Shown one piece after another: positions 44,411 through 53,152 of a stretch of DNA of 64,000 nt. The stretch is from Streptomyces hokutonensis (GTDB taxonomy: Bacteria > Actinomycetota > Actinomycetes > Streptomycetales > Streptomycetaceae): the NCBI RefSeq assembly GCF_000376565.1, contig NZ_BARG01000052.1, forward strand, positions 124,001 to 188,000, given 5' to 3'. The translations under genes and the position numbers were made by a program. Below the pieces are notes generated by a model that was not told the DNA's origin, did not search any database, and saw only the letters and a program-made list of their open reading frames with translations. How positions within the stretch are numbered: the stretch's first letter is position 1; every line of letters starts with the position of its first letter.

Positions 44411-45264
44411 GCGTGCCCCTCGCCCTGCGGGCGCTCCTCAGAAGCCGCAACGGCCTCGTCGGCTGCGTCCTCGTCGGTGTCCTCGTGCTGTCCGCCCTGG
44501 TCTCCCTCGTCTGGACGCCGTACGACCCGACGCTCGTGCGTCCGCAGGACGGCTGGCTGCTGCCGTTCTCCGGCGGGCATCTCCTCGGCACGGACCGGCT
44601 GGGCCGGGACGAGCTGAGCCAGCTGCTCACCGGCGCCCGCAGCACCCTGCGCACGGCCCTGCTCGCGGCGGCCGTCGCGGCCGTGGTCGGGCTGGCCCTG
44701 GCACTCACCGCGGTCCTTCTGCCGCGCTGGCCGGGTGCCGCCGTCGTCCAACTCACCGACGTGCTCATCGCGTTCCCCGTCCTGCTGATCGCGATGATCC
44801 TCACCGCCGTCCACGGCGGTTCCACCTGGACCGTGATCACCGCGATCGGCGTCGGAGCGGGCGTCAACCTCGCCCGGGTCGCCCGCGCCGAGGCGGCCCG
44901 GGTCCTGGACACGGACTACGTGCTCGCGGCCCACGCCGCCGGTTCCGGCACCTGGCGCACCGTACGCAAGCACCTGCTGCCGAACATCGCGCCCACCCTT
45001 ATCGTGCAGCTCTCGCTGGTCCTCTCCGTCGCGGTGCTCGCCGAGGCCGCCCTGTCCTTCCTCGGATTCGGCACCCCGGCACCCGCGGTCTCCTGGGGCC
45101 GCATGCTGTACGAGCAGCAGGCGTACATCGCCGCCCGCCCGCTGCTCGTCATCTGGCCCGGGATCGCCGTCGCCGCCTCCGTGCTGGGCTTCAACCTGCT
45201 CGGCGACGGTCTGCGCGAGGCCACGGACGCGCGCCTGCGGGTACGGGAGGTGACCCCCGTATGA
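44407..45264 (+). CDS. ABC transporter permease, DppC type
   Basis: This 285-residue permease has an N-terminal helix, the segment HLLGTDRLGRDELSQLLTGARS, an EAA loop TDYVLAAHAAGSGTWRTVRK, and the FLGFGTPAPAVSWG motif. ATGA overlaps link it to both neighbours. It is slightly shorter than the other DppC proteins in the window because the N-terminal tail is reduced. Confidence 0.92.
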   Translation: MSVPLALRALLRSRNGLVGCVLVGVLVLSALVSLVWTPYDPTLVRPQDGWLLPFSGGHLLGTDRLGRDELSQLLTGARSTLRTALLAAAVAAVVGLALALTAVLLPRWPGAAVVQLTDVLIAFPVLLIAMILTAVHGGSTWTVITAIGVGAGVNLARVARAEAARVLDTDYVLAAHAAGSGTWRTVRKHLLPNIAPTLIVQLSLVLSVAVLAEAALSFLGFGTPAPAVSWGRMLYEQQAYIAARPLLVIWPGIAVAASVLGFNLLGDGLREATDARLRVREVTPV

Positions 45265-46055
45265 GCCTGCTGAAGATCAGCGACCTGAGCGTACGCATCG
45301 GCGGTACGACCGTGGTCGAGGAGGTCGGCCTGGAGCTGGCCCCCGGTGAACGGCTCGCGCTGATCGGCGAGTCCGGCTCGGGCAAGTCCCTCACCGCGCT
45401 CGCCGTCATGGGACTGCTGCCCGACGGCGCCGAGGCCACCGGCAGCGTCCGCCTCGGCGGCGAACAGCTGCTCGGCCTCGGCGACCGGGAGTTGTCCCGG
45501 CTGCGCGGCGAACGCATGGCCATGGTTTTCCAGGAACCCATGAGCGCCCTCAACCCGCTCATGCGCATCGGCAGGCAACTCGCCGAGCCGCTGCGGCTGC
45601 ACCGCGGACTGAACCGGCGACAGGCCGCAGCCGCGGCCGTCGAACTCGCCGCCCAGGTAGGACTGCCGGACCCCGAACTCCTCGTCCGTTCCTGGCCGCA
45701 CCAGCTCTCCGGCGGCCAACGCCAGCGCGTCGGGCTTGCCATGGCCCTCGCCACCCGGCCGGCACTGCTCATCGCTGACGAACCCACCACCGCCCTCGAC
45801 GTGACCGTCCAGGCCGACATGCTCCGGCTCCTCGACGAGCTGGTCCAACAGCACGGCACCGCGCTGCTGTTCATCAGCCACGACCTCGCGGTGGTCGCCC
45901 GGCTGTGCCCCCGGGTCGCCGTGCTCAAGGACGGCCGGCTGGTCGAGGAGGGCGCCACCAAGACCGTCGTAAAAACTCCCCGACACCCGTACACGCAACG
46001 GCTGGTGGCCGCCGCGCGGGCCACGGGCTGGGACACCCCGGAGGTCGCCCGATGA
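45261..46055 (+). CDS. ABC ATP-binding protein, DppD type
   Basis: This 264-residue single-domain ATPase has Walker A GESGSGKS, signature [10 protein letters not shown], Walker B ADEPTTALD and a switch region ISHDLAVVA. It overlaps both neighbours by 4 nt. In this importer the two ATPases are separate genes, unlike the fused versions in the other three systems. The oligopeptide C-terminal tail is absent. Confidence 0.92.
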   Translation: MSLLKISDLSVRIGGTTVVEEVGLELAPGERLALIGESGSGKSLTALAVMGLLPDGAEATGSVRLGGEQLLGLGDRELSRLRGERMAMVFQEPMSALNPLMRIGRQLAEPLRLHRGLNRRQAAAAAVELAAQVGLPDPELLVRSWPHQLSGGQRQRVGLAMALATRPALLIADEPTTALDVTVQADMLRLLDELVQQHGTALLFISHDLAVVARLCPRVAVLKDGRLVEEGATKTVVKTPRHPYTQRLVAAARATGWDTPEVAR

Positions 46056-46837
46056 CGACACTGCTCAAGGGGAGCGGGCTCAGCCGCAGCTTCCGGCTGC
46101 CGCGCACCTCGCTGCGCGCGCCCGCCGTCCACCGTCATGCCGTACAGGACGTGTCGCTGGAGCTGAACGAGGGCAACAGCCTAGGAATCGTGGGGGAGTC
46201 GGGCTCCGGGAAGTCCACCCTCGCCCGGCTCCTGCTGGCCCTGGACCGGCCCGACGCGGGGACGGTGCACTACCGGGACCGTGAGGTACGGCCGGGCGCG
46301 CCAAGGAAGTTGACCTGGTTCCGGCGTGAGGTCCAGGTCGTGCTCCAGGACCCGATGGGCTCGCTCGATCCGCGCGCCACCGTCCGTGACATCGTCGCCG
46401 AACCGCTGGAATGCCTGCGGCTGCCCGGCGACCACGACGACCGGGTGGACGAACTGCTGCGTGCCGTAGGCCTGGAGCCGGCTGTGCGCGGCCGGTACCC
46501 GCACGAGTTCTCCGGCGGACAGCGGCAGCGCATCGCCATCGCCCGCGCCCTCGCACCCGGCCCGAAGGTCCTCGTCGGCGACGAACCGCTCAGCGCGCTC
46601 GACGTGTCGGTGCGCGCCCGGATCCTCGCCCTCCTGGACGACCTCGCCGAGGCCTACGGACTGACGCTGCTGCTCGTGTCCCACGACATCGGTGTCGTAC
46701 GGCATCTGTGTACCGACGTGCTGGTGATGAAGGACGGCCGCGCCGTCGAACAAGGCCCGGCCGCTCAGGTCCTGGCCGATCCCCGACACCCGTACACACG
46801 CCGCTTGTTGGCCGCCGTACCCCGGCTGCCCGCATGA
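46052..46837 (+). CDS. ABC ATP-binding protein, DppF type
   Basis: This 261-residue ATPase has Walker [10 protein letters not shown], signature FSGGQRQRIA and a Walker B VGDEPLSALD followed by VSHDIGVVRHL. The segment LQDPMGSLDPRATV is characteristic of DppF. It pairs with the DppD protein to power the importer. The first DmoA-like monooxygenase follows after 13 nt. Confidence 0.92.
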   Translation: MTTLLKGSGLSRSFRLPRTSLRAPAVHRHAVQDVSLELNEGNSLGIVGESGSGKSTLARLLLALDRPDAGTVHYRDREVRPGAPRKLTWFRREVQVVLQDPMGSLDPRATVRDIVAEPLECLRLPGDHDDRVDELLRAVGLEPAVRGRYPHEFSGGQRQRIAIARALAPGPKVLVGDEPLSALDVSVRARILALLDDLAEAYGLTLLLVSHDIGVVRHLCTDVLVMKDGRAVEQGPAAQVLADPRHPYTRRLLAAVPRLPA

Positions 46838-46850
46838 CCGGAGGCACACC

Positions 46851-48197
46851 ATGACCACCCAGACTCCACGTCGGCTCACCCTCGGAGCCCTCGTCCACGG
46901 CTCCGGCGGACACATCGCCGGCTGGCGCCATCCGGACGCACGGCCCGACGGACAACTCGACTTCGCCTTTCACGCAGATCTCGCCCGGACCCTCGAACGC
47001 GGGCGCTTCGACGCCCTGTTCGTCGCCGACGTCGTGGCGATCTGGGGACACCAGCTCGACTCGCTCTCCCGCACCGGCCGCGCCGAACACTTCGAACCGC
47101 TGACGCTGCTCGCCGCCCTGTCCCTGGTGACCGAGCACATCGGCCTGGCTGCGACGGCGACCACCACCTACAACCATCCCTTCCACATCGCCCGCAAGTT
47201 CGCCTCCCTCGACCACATCTCCGGCGGTCGCGCCGGCTGGAACGTCGTCACCTCGGTCGTCCCGCTGGAGGCGGCGAACTTCGGCCGCGACAGCCACCTC
47301 GAACACGAGCTGCGCTACCGCCGCGCCGACGAGTTCGTGCAGGTCGTCAAGGGGCTCTGGGACAGTTTCGACGACCAGGCCGTCGTACGGGACAAGGAGA
47401 GCGGGCGCTACTACGACCCGGCCGGCCTGCACACTCCGCACCACCGGGGCGAGCACTTCACCGTCCGTGGACCCCTGAACATCTCCCGGCCGCCGCAGGG
47501 GCATCCGGTGCTCTTCCAGGCCGGATCCTCCGCCACGGGACGGGAGTTCGCGGCCCGGCACGGCGAGGTCCTGTTCACCACCCAGCACGAACTGGGGGCC
47601 GCCCAGGACTTCTACGCGGACGTCAAGGCGCGGGCGGCCGGCTTCGGCCGCGATCCCGACGACCTCCTGGTGTGGCCGGGCCTCACTCCGCTCGTGGCCG
47701 CCACCGAGACGGAGGCCCGGCGACGGCTCGCCGAACTCCAGGACCTCATCCACGACGACGTGGCCCGCCGCCTGGTCCAGGACAACATCGGCGACCTCGA
47801 TCTGACGGACCGCCCGGTGGACGGCCCGCTGCCGGACATCCCCGATACCAACCGCAGCAAGTCGCGCAGGGAGCTGCTGCTCAAGCTCGCCCACGACGAG
47901 AAGTTGACGATTCGTCAGCTCGCCCACCGGTTCGCCGCGGGTTCCGCCGTCGCCGGTACCCCCGAGCAGATCGCCGATCACATCGAGACCTGGTTCCGGG
48001 CGCGGGCGGCCGACGGATTCAACATCTCCTTCCCCTATCTGCCGGGCCCCGCCGACGACTTCGTGGACCACGTGGTCCCGCTGCTCCAGCGCCGCGGTCT
48101 GTTGCGCGCCGAGTACGAGGGCGCCACCCTGCGCGAGAACCTCGGCCTGACGCGCCCGGCCGCCCGCGCCCGAGACCTCCAGGAGACCGGCCGATGA
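46851..48197 (+). CDS. NtaA/DmoA-family FMN-dependent monooxygenase
   Basis: This 448-residue luciferase-like enzyme belongs to the NtaA/SnaA/DmoA/SoxA branch (signature HISGGRAGWNVVTS, then NFGRD and PPQGHPVLFQAGSS). Members cleave C-N or C-S bonds, for example in dimethyl sulfide, dibenzothiophene sulfone or nitrilotriacetate, using reduced FMN from a separate reductase. It has a paralogue immediately downstream. Its place behind the importer and beside TauD-like and sulfhydrylase genes suggests desulfurisation of the imported compound. Confidence 0.88.
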   Translation: MTTQTPRRLTLGALVHGSGGHIAGWRHPDARPDGQLDFAFHADLARTLERGRFDALFVADVVAIWGHQLDSLSRTGRAEHFEPLTLLAALSLVTEHIGLAATATTTYNHPFHIARKFASLDHISGGRAGWNVVTSVVPLEAANFGRDSHLEHELRYRRADEFVQVVKGLWDSFDDQAVVRDKESGRYYDPAGLHTPHHRGEHFTVRGPLNISRPPQGHPVLFQAGSSATGREFAARHGEVLFTTQHELGAAQDFYADVKARAAGFGRDPDDLLVWPGLTPLVAATETEARRRLAELQDLIHDDVARRLVQDNIGDLDLTDRPVDGPLPDIPDTNRSKSRRELLLKLAHDEKLTIRQLAHRFAAGSAVAGTPEQIADHIETWFRARAADGFNISFPYLPGPADDFVDHVVPLLQRRGLLRAEYEGATLRENLGLTRPAARARDLQETGR

Positions 48198-49519
48198 GCC
48201 GCCGCACCGACCAACTCCACCTCAACGCCTTCCTCAAGCCGCCTGGCGAGTACCTGGCCGCCTGGCGGCACCCCGACACCGCCGCGGACGCGGGCGTGAA
48301 CATCCGGGAGGTGCTCTCCTTCGCGCAGACCGCCGAACGGGCCGCCTTCGACGCGGTGTTCCTCGCCGATCTCGTCGGCGTGCCGTTCGCGAGCGAGGAC
48401 GTCCTCAGCCGCGTCAGCGTCGTCAACGACTCCTTCGAACCGACGACCCTGCTGGCCGCACTCGCCGCTGGCACCTCCCGGATCGGCCTGATCGCCACCG
48501 CGTCGACCAGCTACAACGAGCCGTACCACGTGGCCCGTACGTTCGCCTCGATCGACCACATCTCCGGCGGCAGGGCCGGCTGGAACGTGGTGACCTCCCT
48601 CAACGACGGCGAGGCCCAGAACTTCGGCCTCGACGCCCACCTCGACCACGCCACCCGCTACGACCGCGCCGAAGAGTTCCACGACGTGGTGACGGGTCTC
48701 TGGGACTCCTTCGAGGACGACGCCTTCCACCATGACCAGGCGAGCGGTGTCTACTTCGACCCCGCCAAACTGCACGCGCTCGACCACGAGGGCAAGCACC
48801 TCAAGGTCGCAGGACCGCTCAACATCGCCCGGCCTCCGCAGGGACACCCGGTCATCGTCCAGGCCGGGGCTTCGGAAGCGGGCAAGCAACTCGCCTCCCG
48901 AATCGCCGACTTGATCTTCTCCGGCATCAAGGATCTCACCCGGGCACAGGAGTTCTACGCCGAGATCAAGGAACGCGCCGCCGCCCACGGCCGCGACCCC
49001 GACCACCTCAAGGTGCTTCCGGCCCTGTCCGTGATCACCGCGCCGACCGAGTCCGAAGCCCGCGACAAACTGGCCCGGCTCACCGAACTCCTGCCCCCGC
49101 AGGTCGCGTTGGCCGACCTCTCCTACTGGCTCGGCGGCTTCGACCTCAGCTCCTACCCACTCGACGGCCCGCTGCCCGAGCTCCCCGTCTCCAACCAGTC
49201 GCAGACCGCACAGCAGCAGATCTACGAGGACGCCCGCCGCGACCACCTCACCATCCGTGACCTGGTGCGAAGGGTCGCCGACGACGACCGGACCGTCACC
49301 GGCACCCCCGAGCAGATCGCCGACCACATCGAGGAGTGGTTCCACGGCCGCGCCGCCGACGGCTTCAACGTCGTCTTCCCCTATCTGCCGGGCACGTTGG
49401 ACGACTTCGCCGACCTGGTGATCCCCGAACTGCGGCGCCGAGGCCTCTTCCGCACCCACTACACCGGCACCACGCTCCGCGACCATCTCGGGCTGCCCCG
49501 GCCACCCCGGCGCTCCTGA
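48194..49519 (+). CDS. NtaA/DmoA-family FMN-dependent monooxygenase (second copy)
   Basis: This 441-residue enzyme shares the family signature HISGGRAGWNVVTS and the segments NFGLDAHLDHATRYDRAEEF and PPQGHPVIVQAGAS with the gene upstream. The two look like a tandem duplication that has diverged in the substrate region. Its ATG overlaps the upstream stop. The pair could act on two steps of one pathway or form a mixed enzyme. No flavin reductase gene is seen nearby. Confidence 0.88.
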   Translation: MSRRTDQLHLNAFLKPPGEYLAAWRHPDTAADAGVNIREVLSFAQTAERAAFDAVFLADLVGVPFASEDVLSRVSVVNDSFEPTTLLAALAAGTSRIGLIATASTSYNEPYHVARTFASIDHISGGRAGWNVVTSLNDGEAQNFGLDAHLDHATRYDRAEEFHDVVTGLWDSFEDDAFHHDQASGVYFDPAKLHALDHEGKHLKVAGPLNIARPPQGHPVIVQAGASEAGKQLASRIADLIFSGIKDLTRAQEFYAEIKERAAAHGRDPDHLKVLPALSVITAPTESEARDKLARLTELLPPQVALADLSYWLGGFDLSSYPLDGPLPELPVSNQSQTAQQQIYEDARRDHLTIRDLVRRVADDDRTVTGTPEQIADHIEEWFHGRAADGFNVVFPYLPGTLDDFADLVIPELRRRGLFRTHYTGTTLRDHLGLPRPPRRS

Positions 49520-49558
49520 CCCACACCCCCGCACCCGCCGTAGCAGAAGGAGAACGTC

Positions 49559-50380
49559 ATGACCACCGTCGCACGTCTCGACATCCTCAGGGCAGGGCCC
49601 CGCTTCGGCGCCGAAGTCGCCGGAGTCGACCTGACCGCGCCCGTCGACGAGAGCACCGCCGACGAACTACGCCGGGCCTTCCGGGAGCACAAGGTCCTCG
49701 TGTTCCGCGGTCAGCATCTGACGCCCGATCAGCAGGTCGCCGCCGTCAGCCTGTTCGCGCGGCCCTTCGGCCATCCGACCGCCGTGAAGCACCCGGCCAA
49801 CCCGCTGGTCTACCCGTACAACGTCAAGCAGACCGGGAAAGCCAGCACTTGGCACATCGGTGGGCTGTGGCGCGAGCCCGTGTTCGCGATCGAGTCCCTG
49901 ACCTACGAGGTGGTGCCGGAGCTGGGCGGCCACACGCTGTGGGCGGACCTCCAGGCCGCGTACGACGATCTGTCGGAGCCGTTCAAGGTGCTGCTGGAGT
50001 CGGTCGGAGCCCTCTACAACGGCAACGCCGAGAACTACGCGCAGGGCAGCAGGAAGGACGCTCCCGGCGAACCCGTCGAGCATCCGGTCGTCCTCACCCA
50101 CCCCACCACCGGCCGCAAGGGCCTCTTCATCAGCAGCTCGGCGAAGCAGCTCACCGGCGTCACCCCGGCGGAGGGCAAGGTGCTCCTCGACCATCTGCTG
50201 CGGCACGCCTCCTCGCCGGACTACACCATCCGCTTCGGCTGGCAGCCCGGCGACTTCGTCCTCTGGGACAACCGGGCGACCTGGCACTACGCCGTCGACG
50301 ACTACGGCGACGGCGAGCGCGTCTACCGCAAGGTCCTCGGTGTGGAGCCGGACGCGGGCGTCACGGAGCGGCACGCCTGA
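49559..50380 (+). CDS. TauD/TfdA-family protein with altered iron motif (HxG)
   Basis: This 273-residue protein follows the TauD fold: an N-terminal LDILRAGPRFGAEVAGVDLT, then RKGLFISS, and the distal segment WDNRATWHYAVDDYGDGERVYRKV. TauD cleaves sulfonates to sulfite using 2-oxoglutarate, iron and O2. Distal H243 and R254 are present, but the first motif, usually WHxD, reads WHIG (H99, G101), so the carboxylate ligand appears to be missing. An HxG or HxA site is the mark of iron halogenases, though altered alignment or lost activity are alternatives. The ATG follows AGAAGGAG. Confidence 0.8.
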   Translation: MTTVARLDILRAGPRFGAEVAGVDLTAPVDESTADELRRAFREHKVLVFRGQHLTPDQQVAAVSLFARPFGHPTAVKHPANPLVYPYNVKQTGKASTWHIGGLWREPVFAIESLTYEVVPELGGHTLWADLQAAYDDLSEPFKVLLESVGALYNGNAENYAQGSRKDAPGEPVEHPVVLTHPTTGRKGLFISSSAKQLTGVTPAEGKVLLDHLLRHASSPDYTIRFGWQPGDFVLWDNRATWHYAVDDYGDGERVYRKVLGVEPDAGVTERHA

Positions 50381-51841
50381 ATGCTCCCGGGAGAAGACCG
50401 CGCCGCCCGCCGCGTACTGCTGGTGTGTCTGGCCGCAGGGGCAACCACCTTGCTGGACCAGGCAGTTCTGAACATCGCGGTCCCGAGCATGCGGCACTCG
50501 CTCGGGGCCGGCGCGGCGGACGTCCAGTGGATCGTGGCCGGCTACTCGCTGGCCTTCGGACTGGCCCTCGTACCCGGGGGCAGCCTCGGCGATCTGCACG
50601 GACGCAAACGGCTCTTCCTCGCCGGCATGGCCGTCTTCCTCCTGGCCGGGGTGGCGGCCGCGACCGGCGGCGGACCGGGGACCGTGATCGGCGCCCGGCT
50701 GGTGCAGGGCGCCGCGGCGGGGTTGGTCAACTCCCAGGTGATCGGCACCATTCAGGACGTGTTCCACGGGGTCGACCGGGGCCGGGCGCTCGGGCTGTAC
50801 GCGGTGACGGCAGGCGTGGCCGCCGCACTCGGCCCGCCGCTCGGCGGCGCCCTCGTCGCCGGACTCGGGCCCGGGACCGGCTGGCGCTACTGCCTCCTGC
50901 TGAGCACGCCGTGCGCGGTGGTCACCCTGACCATCGCGGCCCGCTGGCTGCCGCCGCCCCGGCGCACCGCCCACGACTCCCGGCTGGACATCCTCGGCCT
51001 CGGCCTGGCCTGCGCCTGCACGCTGACGCTGATGGTGCCGTTCATCCGCACCCCGGACAGCGGGGGAGCGGCACTTCTGTGGGCGGCCGGGGTATGCGCT
51101 CTGGCCTGTGCGTTCGTCGCGCATCAGCGGGTACGGGTACGCCGGGGACGGGTGCCGTTGGTTCATCCGGCGCTCGCGTCGTCCAGGCCGTACATGCTGG
51201 GCACGGCCGTCGCCATGGCTCAGTTCGGCTCCTCGATCGCCGCGTCCCTTGTGCTCACCGTCTTCCTCCAGGACGGGCTCGGGCTCTCCGCCCTCCTCAC
51301 GGCGGCGATCTCTCTCCCCTCGGCGATCGCGATGGGCGTCTCCTCGGCGCTCGCCTGGCGGCTGGTGCGACGGATCGGGCTGCGCACGGTGAGCGTCGGG
51401 CTGATGCTGGGGGTCTGCGCCGTCCTCGCCGGGGCGGTGGCCGCGCTCTTCGTACCGTCCGCCGCACTGCCGGTCGTCCTCGCCGCGACCCAGCTGCTGT
51501 CCGGCGCGGCAGGCGGCCTGGCCGTCTCGCCCAACCAGACCCAGGTCCTGCAACACGCCCCGGCCGAGGCCGCCGGAGTGGGCGGCGGCATTCTCCAGAT
51601 GGCCCAGCGCATCGCGGCGGCCGTCTGTCTCAGCGCCGTGTCGGCGGTCTATCTGCACTCGGCGTCCGGCAGCGGCCCGCGCACCGCGTACGCGCTGGCC
51701 TCCTGCGTCTGCGCCGGACTCCTCGCCGCCGCGCTGGTGCTTGCGCGGCTGCGCCGGGTGGCCGTCTCACCCCGTTCGCCGCGCCCCGAGTTCCCGACCG
51801 TGCGGAGTCCCCGGGACGACCGTAGCCCGCAGGAGCGATAG
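50381..51841 (+). CDS. MFS transporter, DHA2 (14-helix) type
   Basis: This 486-residue membrane protein has about 14 helices and the motifs LDQAVLNIAVPSMRHSL, GGSLGDLHGRKRLFLAG and PPLGGALV, typical of drug/H+ antiporters. It starts immediately after the TauD-like stop (no gap), so it belongs to the same operon. It may export a by-product or oxidised compound. Confidence 0.88.
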   Translation: MLPGEDRAARRVLLVCLAAGATTLLDQAVLNIAVPSMRHSLGAGAADVQWIVAGYSLAFGLALVPGGSLGDLHGRKRLFLAGMAVFLLAGVAAATGGGPGTVIGARLVQGAAAGLVNSQVIGTIQDVFHGVDRGRALGLYAVTAGVAAALGPPLGGALVAGLGPGTGWRYCLLLSTPCAVVTLTIAARWLPPPRRTAHDSRLDILGLGLACACTLTLMVPFIRTPDSGGAALLWAAGVCALACAFVAHQRVRVRRGRVPLVHPALASSRPYMLGTAVAMAQFGSSIAASLVLTVFLQDGLGLSALLTAAISLPSAIAMGVSSALAWRLVRRIGLRTVSVGLMLGVCAVLAGAVAALFVPSAALPVVLAATQLLSGAAGGLAVSPNQTQVLQHAPAEAAGVGGGILQMAQRIAAAVCLSAVSAVYLHSASGSGPRTAYALASCVCAGLLAAALVLARLRRVAVSPRSPRPEFPTVRSPRDDRSPQER

Positions 51842-51874
51842 CTCCAACTCACCTGCACCACAAAGGAGTTGCTG

Positions 51875-52654
51875 ATGACGTCAGGTGCCGCGCCCGTCAC
51901 GTTGGTGACCGGCGCCGCGTCCGGAATCGGGGAGGCCACTGTGCGTCTCTTCGCCGAACGCGGTCACCGGGTGGTCGCCGTGGACGTACAGGAGGAGGGG
52001 CTGGCCAAACTCGGCACCCTGGACGGCGTGGCCACCCTCGTCGGTGACGTCTCCGAGGAGTCCACCAACACCGCAGCCGTGGAGCTGGCGTTGGAGCGTT
52101 TCGGGCGTCTCGACGCGGCCGTGCTGAACGCGGGTATCGGTGGGGCCGGTCCGCTGGAGGCGTCCGGTGCGATCGAGCGGTTCGACCGGCTGTTCGCCGT
52201 CAACGTGCGCTCCGTCGCCCTCGGGATCCGGGCCGTCGCGCCCGCGTTGCGCGCCTCGGGCGGCGGCTCGATCGTGGCGACCTCGTCCGTCTCCGGGCTG
52301 CGTGGCGACCCCGGTACCTGGGGCTACAACGCCACCAAGGCCGCTGTCATCAACCTGGTGCGGGCCACCGCCATTGACTACGCGGCCCAGAACATCCGGG
52401 TCAACGCCATCGCCCCCGGCGGCACGGCCACCGCGCTGACCGCTGGCCAGATCGCCGACCCGGACTTCTCCGCGGCCATCACCGGCCGTATCCCGGCGCA
52501 CCGCTGGTCCGAGCCCCGGGAGCAGGCCGAGGTCATCTGGTTCCTGACCTCACCGGCCGCCTCGTACGTCACCGGGGTGACCGTGCCGGTCGACGGCGGA
52601 CTCAGCGCCAACGGAGGCATCCTGCCCCCGCCGCCCGGCCCCGCGGCCCACTGA
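51875..52654 (+). CDS. SDR-family oxidoreductase
   Basis: This 259-residue short-chain dehydrogenase has the cofactor motif TGAASGIG, NAGIGGAG, and the catalytic S-Y-K set in SSVSGLRGDPGTWGYNATK. The end YVTGVTVPVDGGLSANGG is typical. An acidic residue after the second strand (VVAVDVQ) suggests NAD preference. The ATG at 51875 follows AAGGAG by six bases. The substrate is unknown; the operon suggests an aldehyde or alcohol left after C-S cleavage. Confidence 0.88.
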   Translation: MTSGAAPVTLVTGAASGIGEATVRLFAERGHRVVAVDVQEEGLAKLGTLDGVATLVGDVSEESTNTAAVELALERFGRLDAAVLNAGIGGAGPLEASGAIERFDRLFAVNVRSVALGIRAVAPALRASGGGSIVATSSVSGLRGDPGTWGYNATKAAVINLVRATAIDYAAQNIRVNAIAPGGTATALTAGQIADPDFSAAITGRIPAHRWSEPREQAEVIWFLTSPAASYVTGVTVPVDGGLSANGGILPPPPGPAAH

Positions 52655-52703
52655 TCCAGCAATTCACCGATCCACCGATCCGCCGAGAGAAAGCAGGCGT
52701 CAA

Positions 52704-53141
52704 GTGACCGGCACCCACAACAATCACGCCTTCGAGAACGAGACCGAACGCAACAAGTCGGTCGCCCGGCGCTACTTCGAGGAGTTCGTCGACGGACGCA
52801 GGCTGGATGTCCTGGACGAGATCGTCGCCGCGGACGCCGCCGACGAGACACGGGTCGGCGCAGGCGGCACCGGCACCCGCGAGCACGCCGAGTGGCTGTG
52901 GGAGAACGTCGAGGACGTCCACGTCTCCGACCTGCTCGCCGAGGGCGACCGAGTGATCGTGTTCTGGACGATCGAGGGGCTGCACACCGGCAACATCTTC
53001 GGCGTGCCGGCCACCGGCAAGCCCTTCACCGGACAGAGCATCAGCTGGCTGACCGTCCGCGAGGGCCGGATCGTCCGCTACAACGTGCTACCGGACCGCC
53101 TCGGCATTATCCAGCAACTCGCGAACACACACTCCCCGTAG
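52704..53141 (+). CDS. SnoaL-like ester cyclase-family protein
   Basis: This 145-residue protein has the SnoaL/NTF2-like pattern: an N-terminal helix NKSVARRYFEEFVDG, a cone of strands ending with FWTIEGLHTGNIFGVPATGKPFTGQSISWLTV, and an EGRIVRYNVL strand. Such proteins are cyclases, hydrolases or isomerases on small molecules. It is the last gene of the operon that starts at 39465. The metX gene converges on it 11 bp away. Confidence 0.8.
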   Translation: MTGTHNNHAFENETERNKSVARRYFEEFVDGRRLDVLDEIVAADAADETRVGAGGTGTREHAEWLWENVEDVHVSDLLAEGDRVIVFWTIEGLHTGNIFGVPATGKPFTGQSISWLTVREGRIVRYNVLPDRLGIIQQLANTHSP

Positions 53142-53152
53142 AGTCCGGGTCG

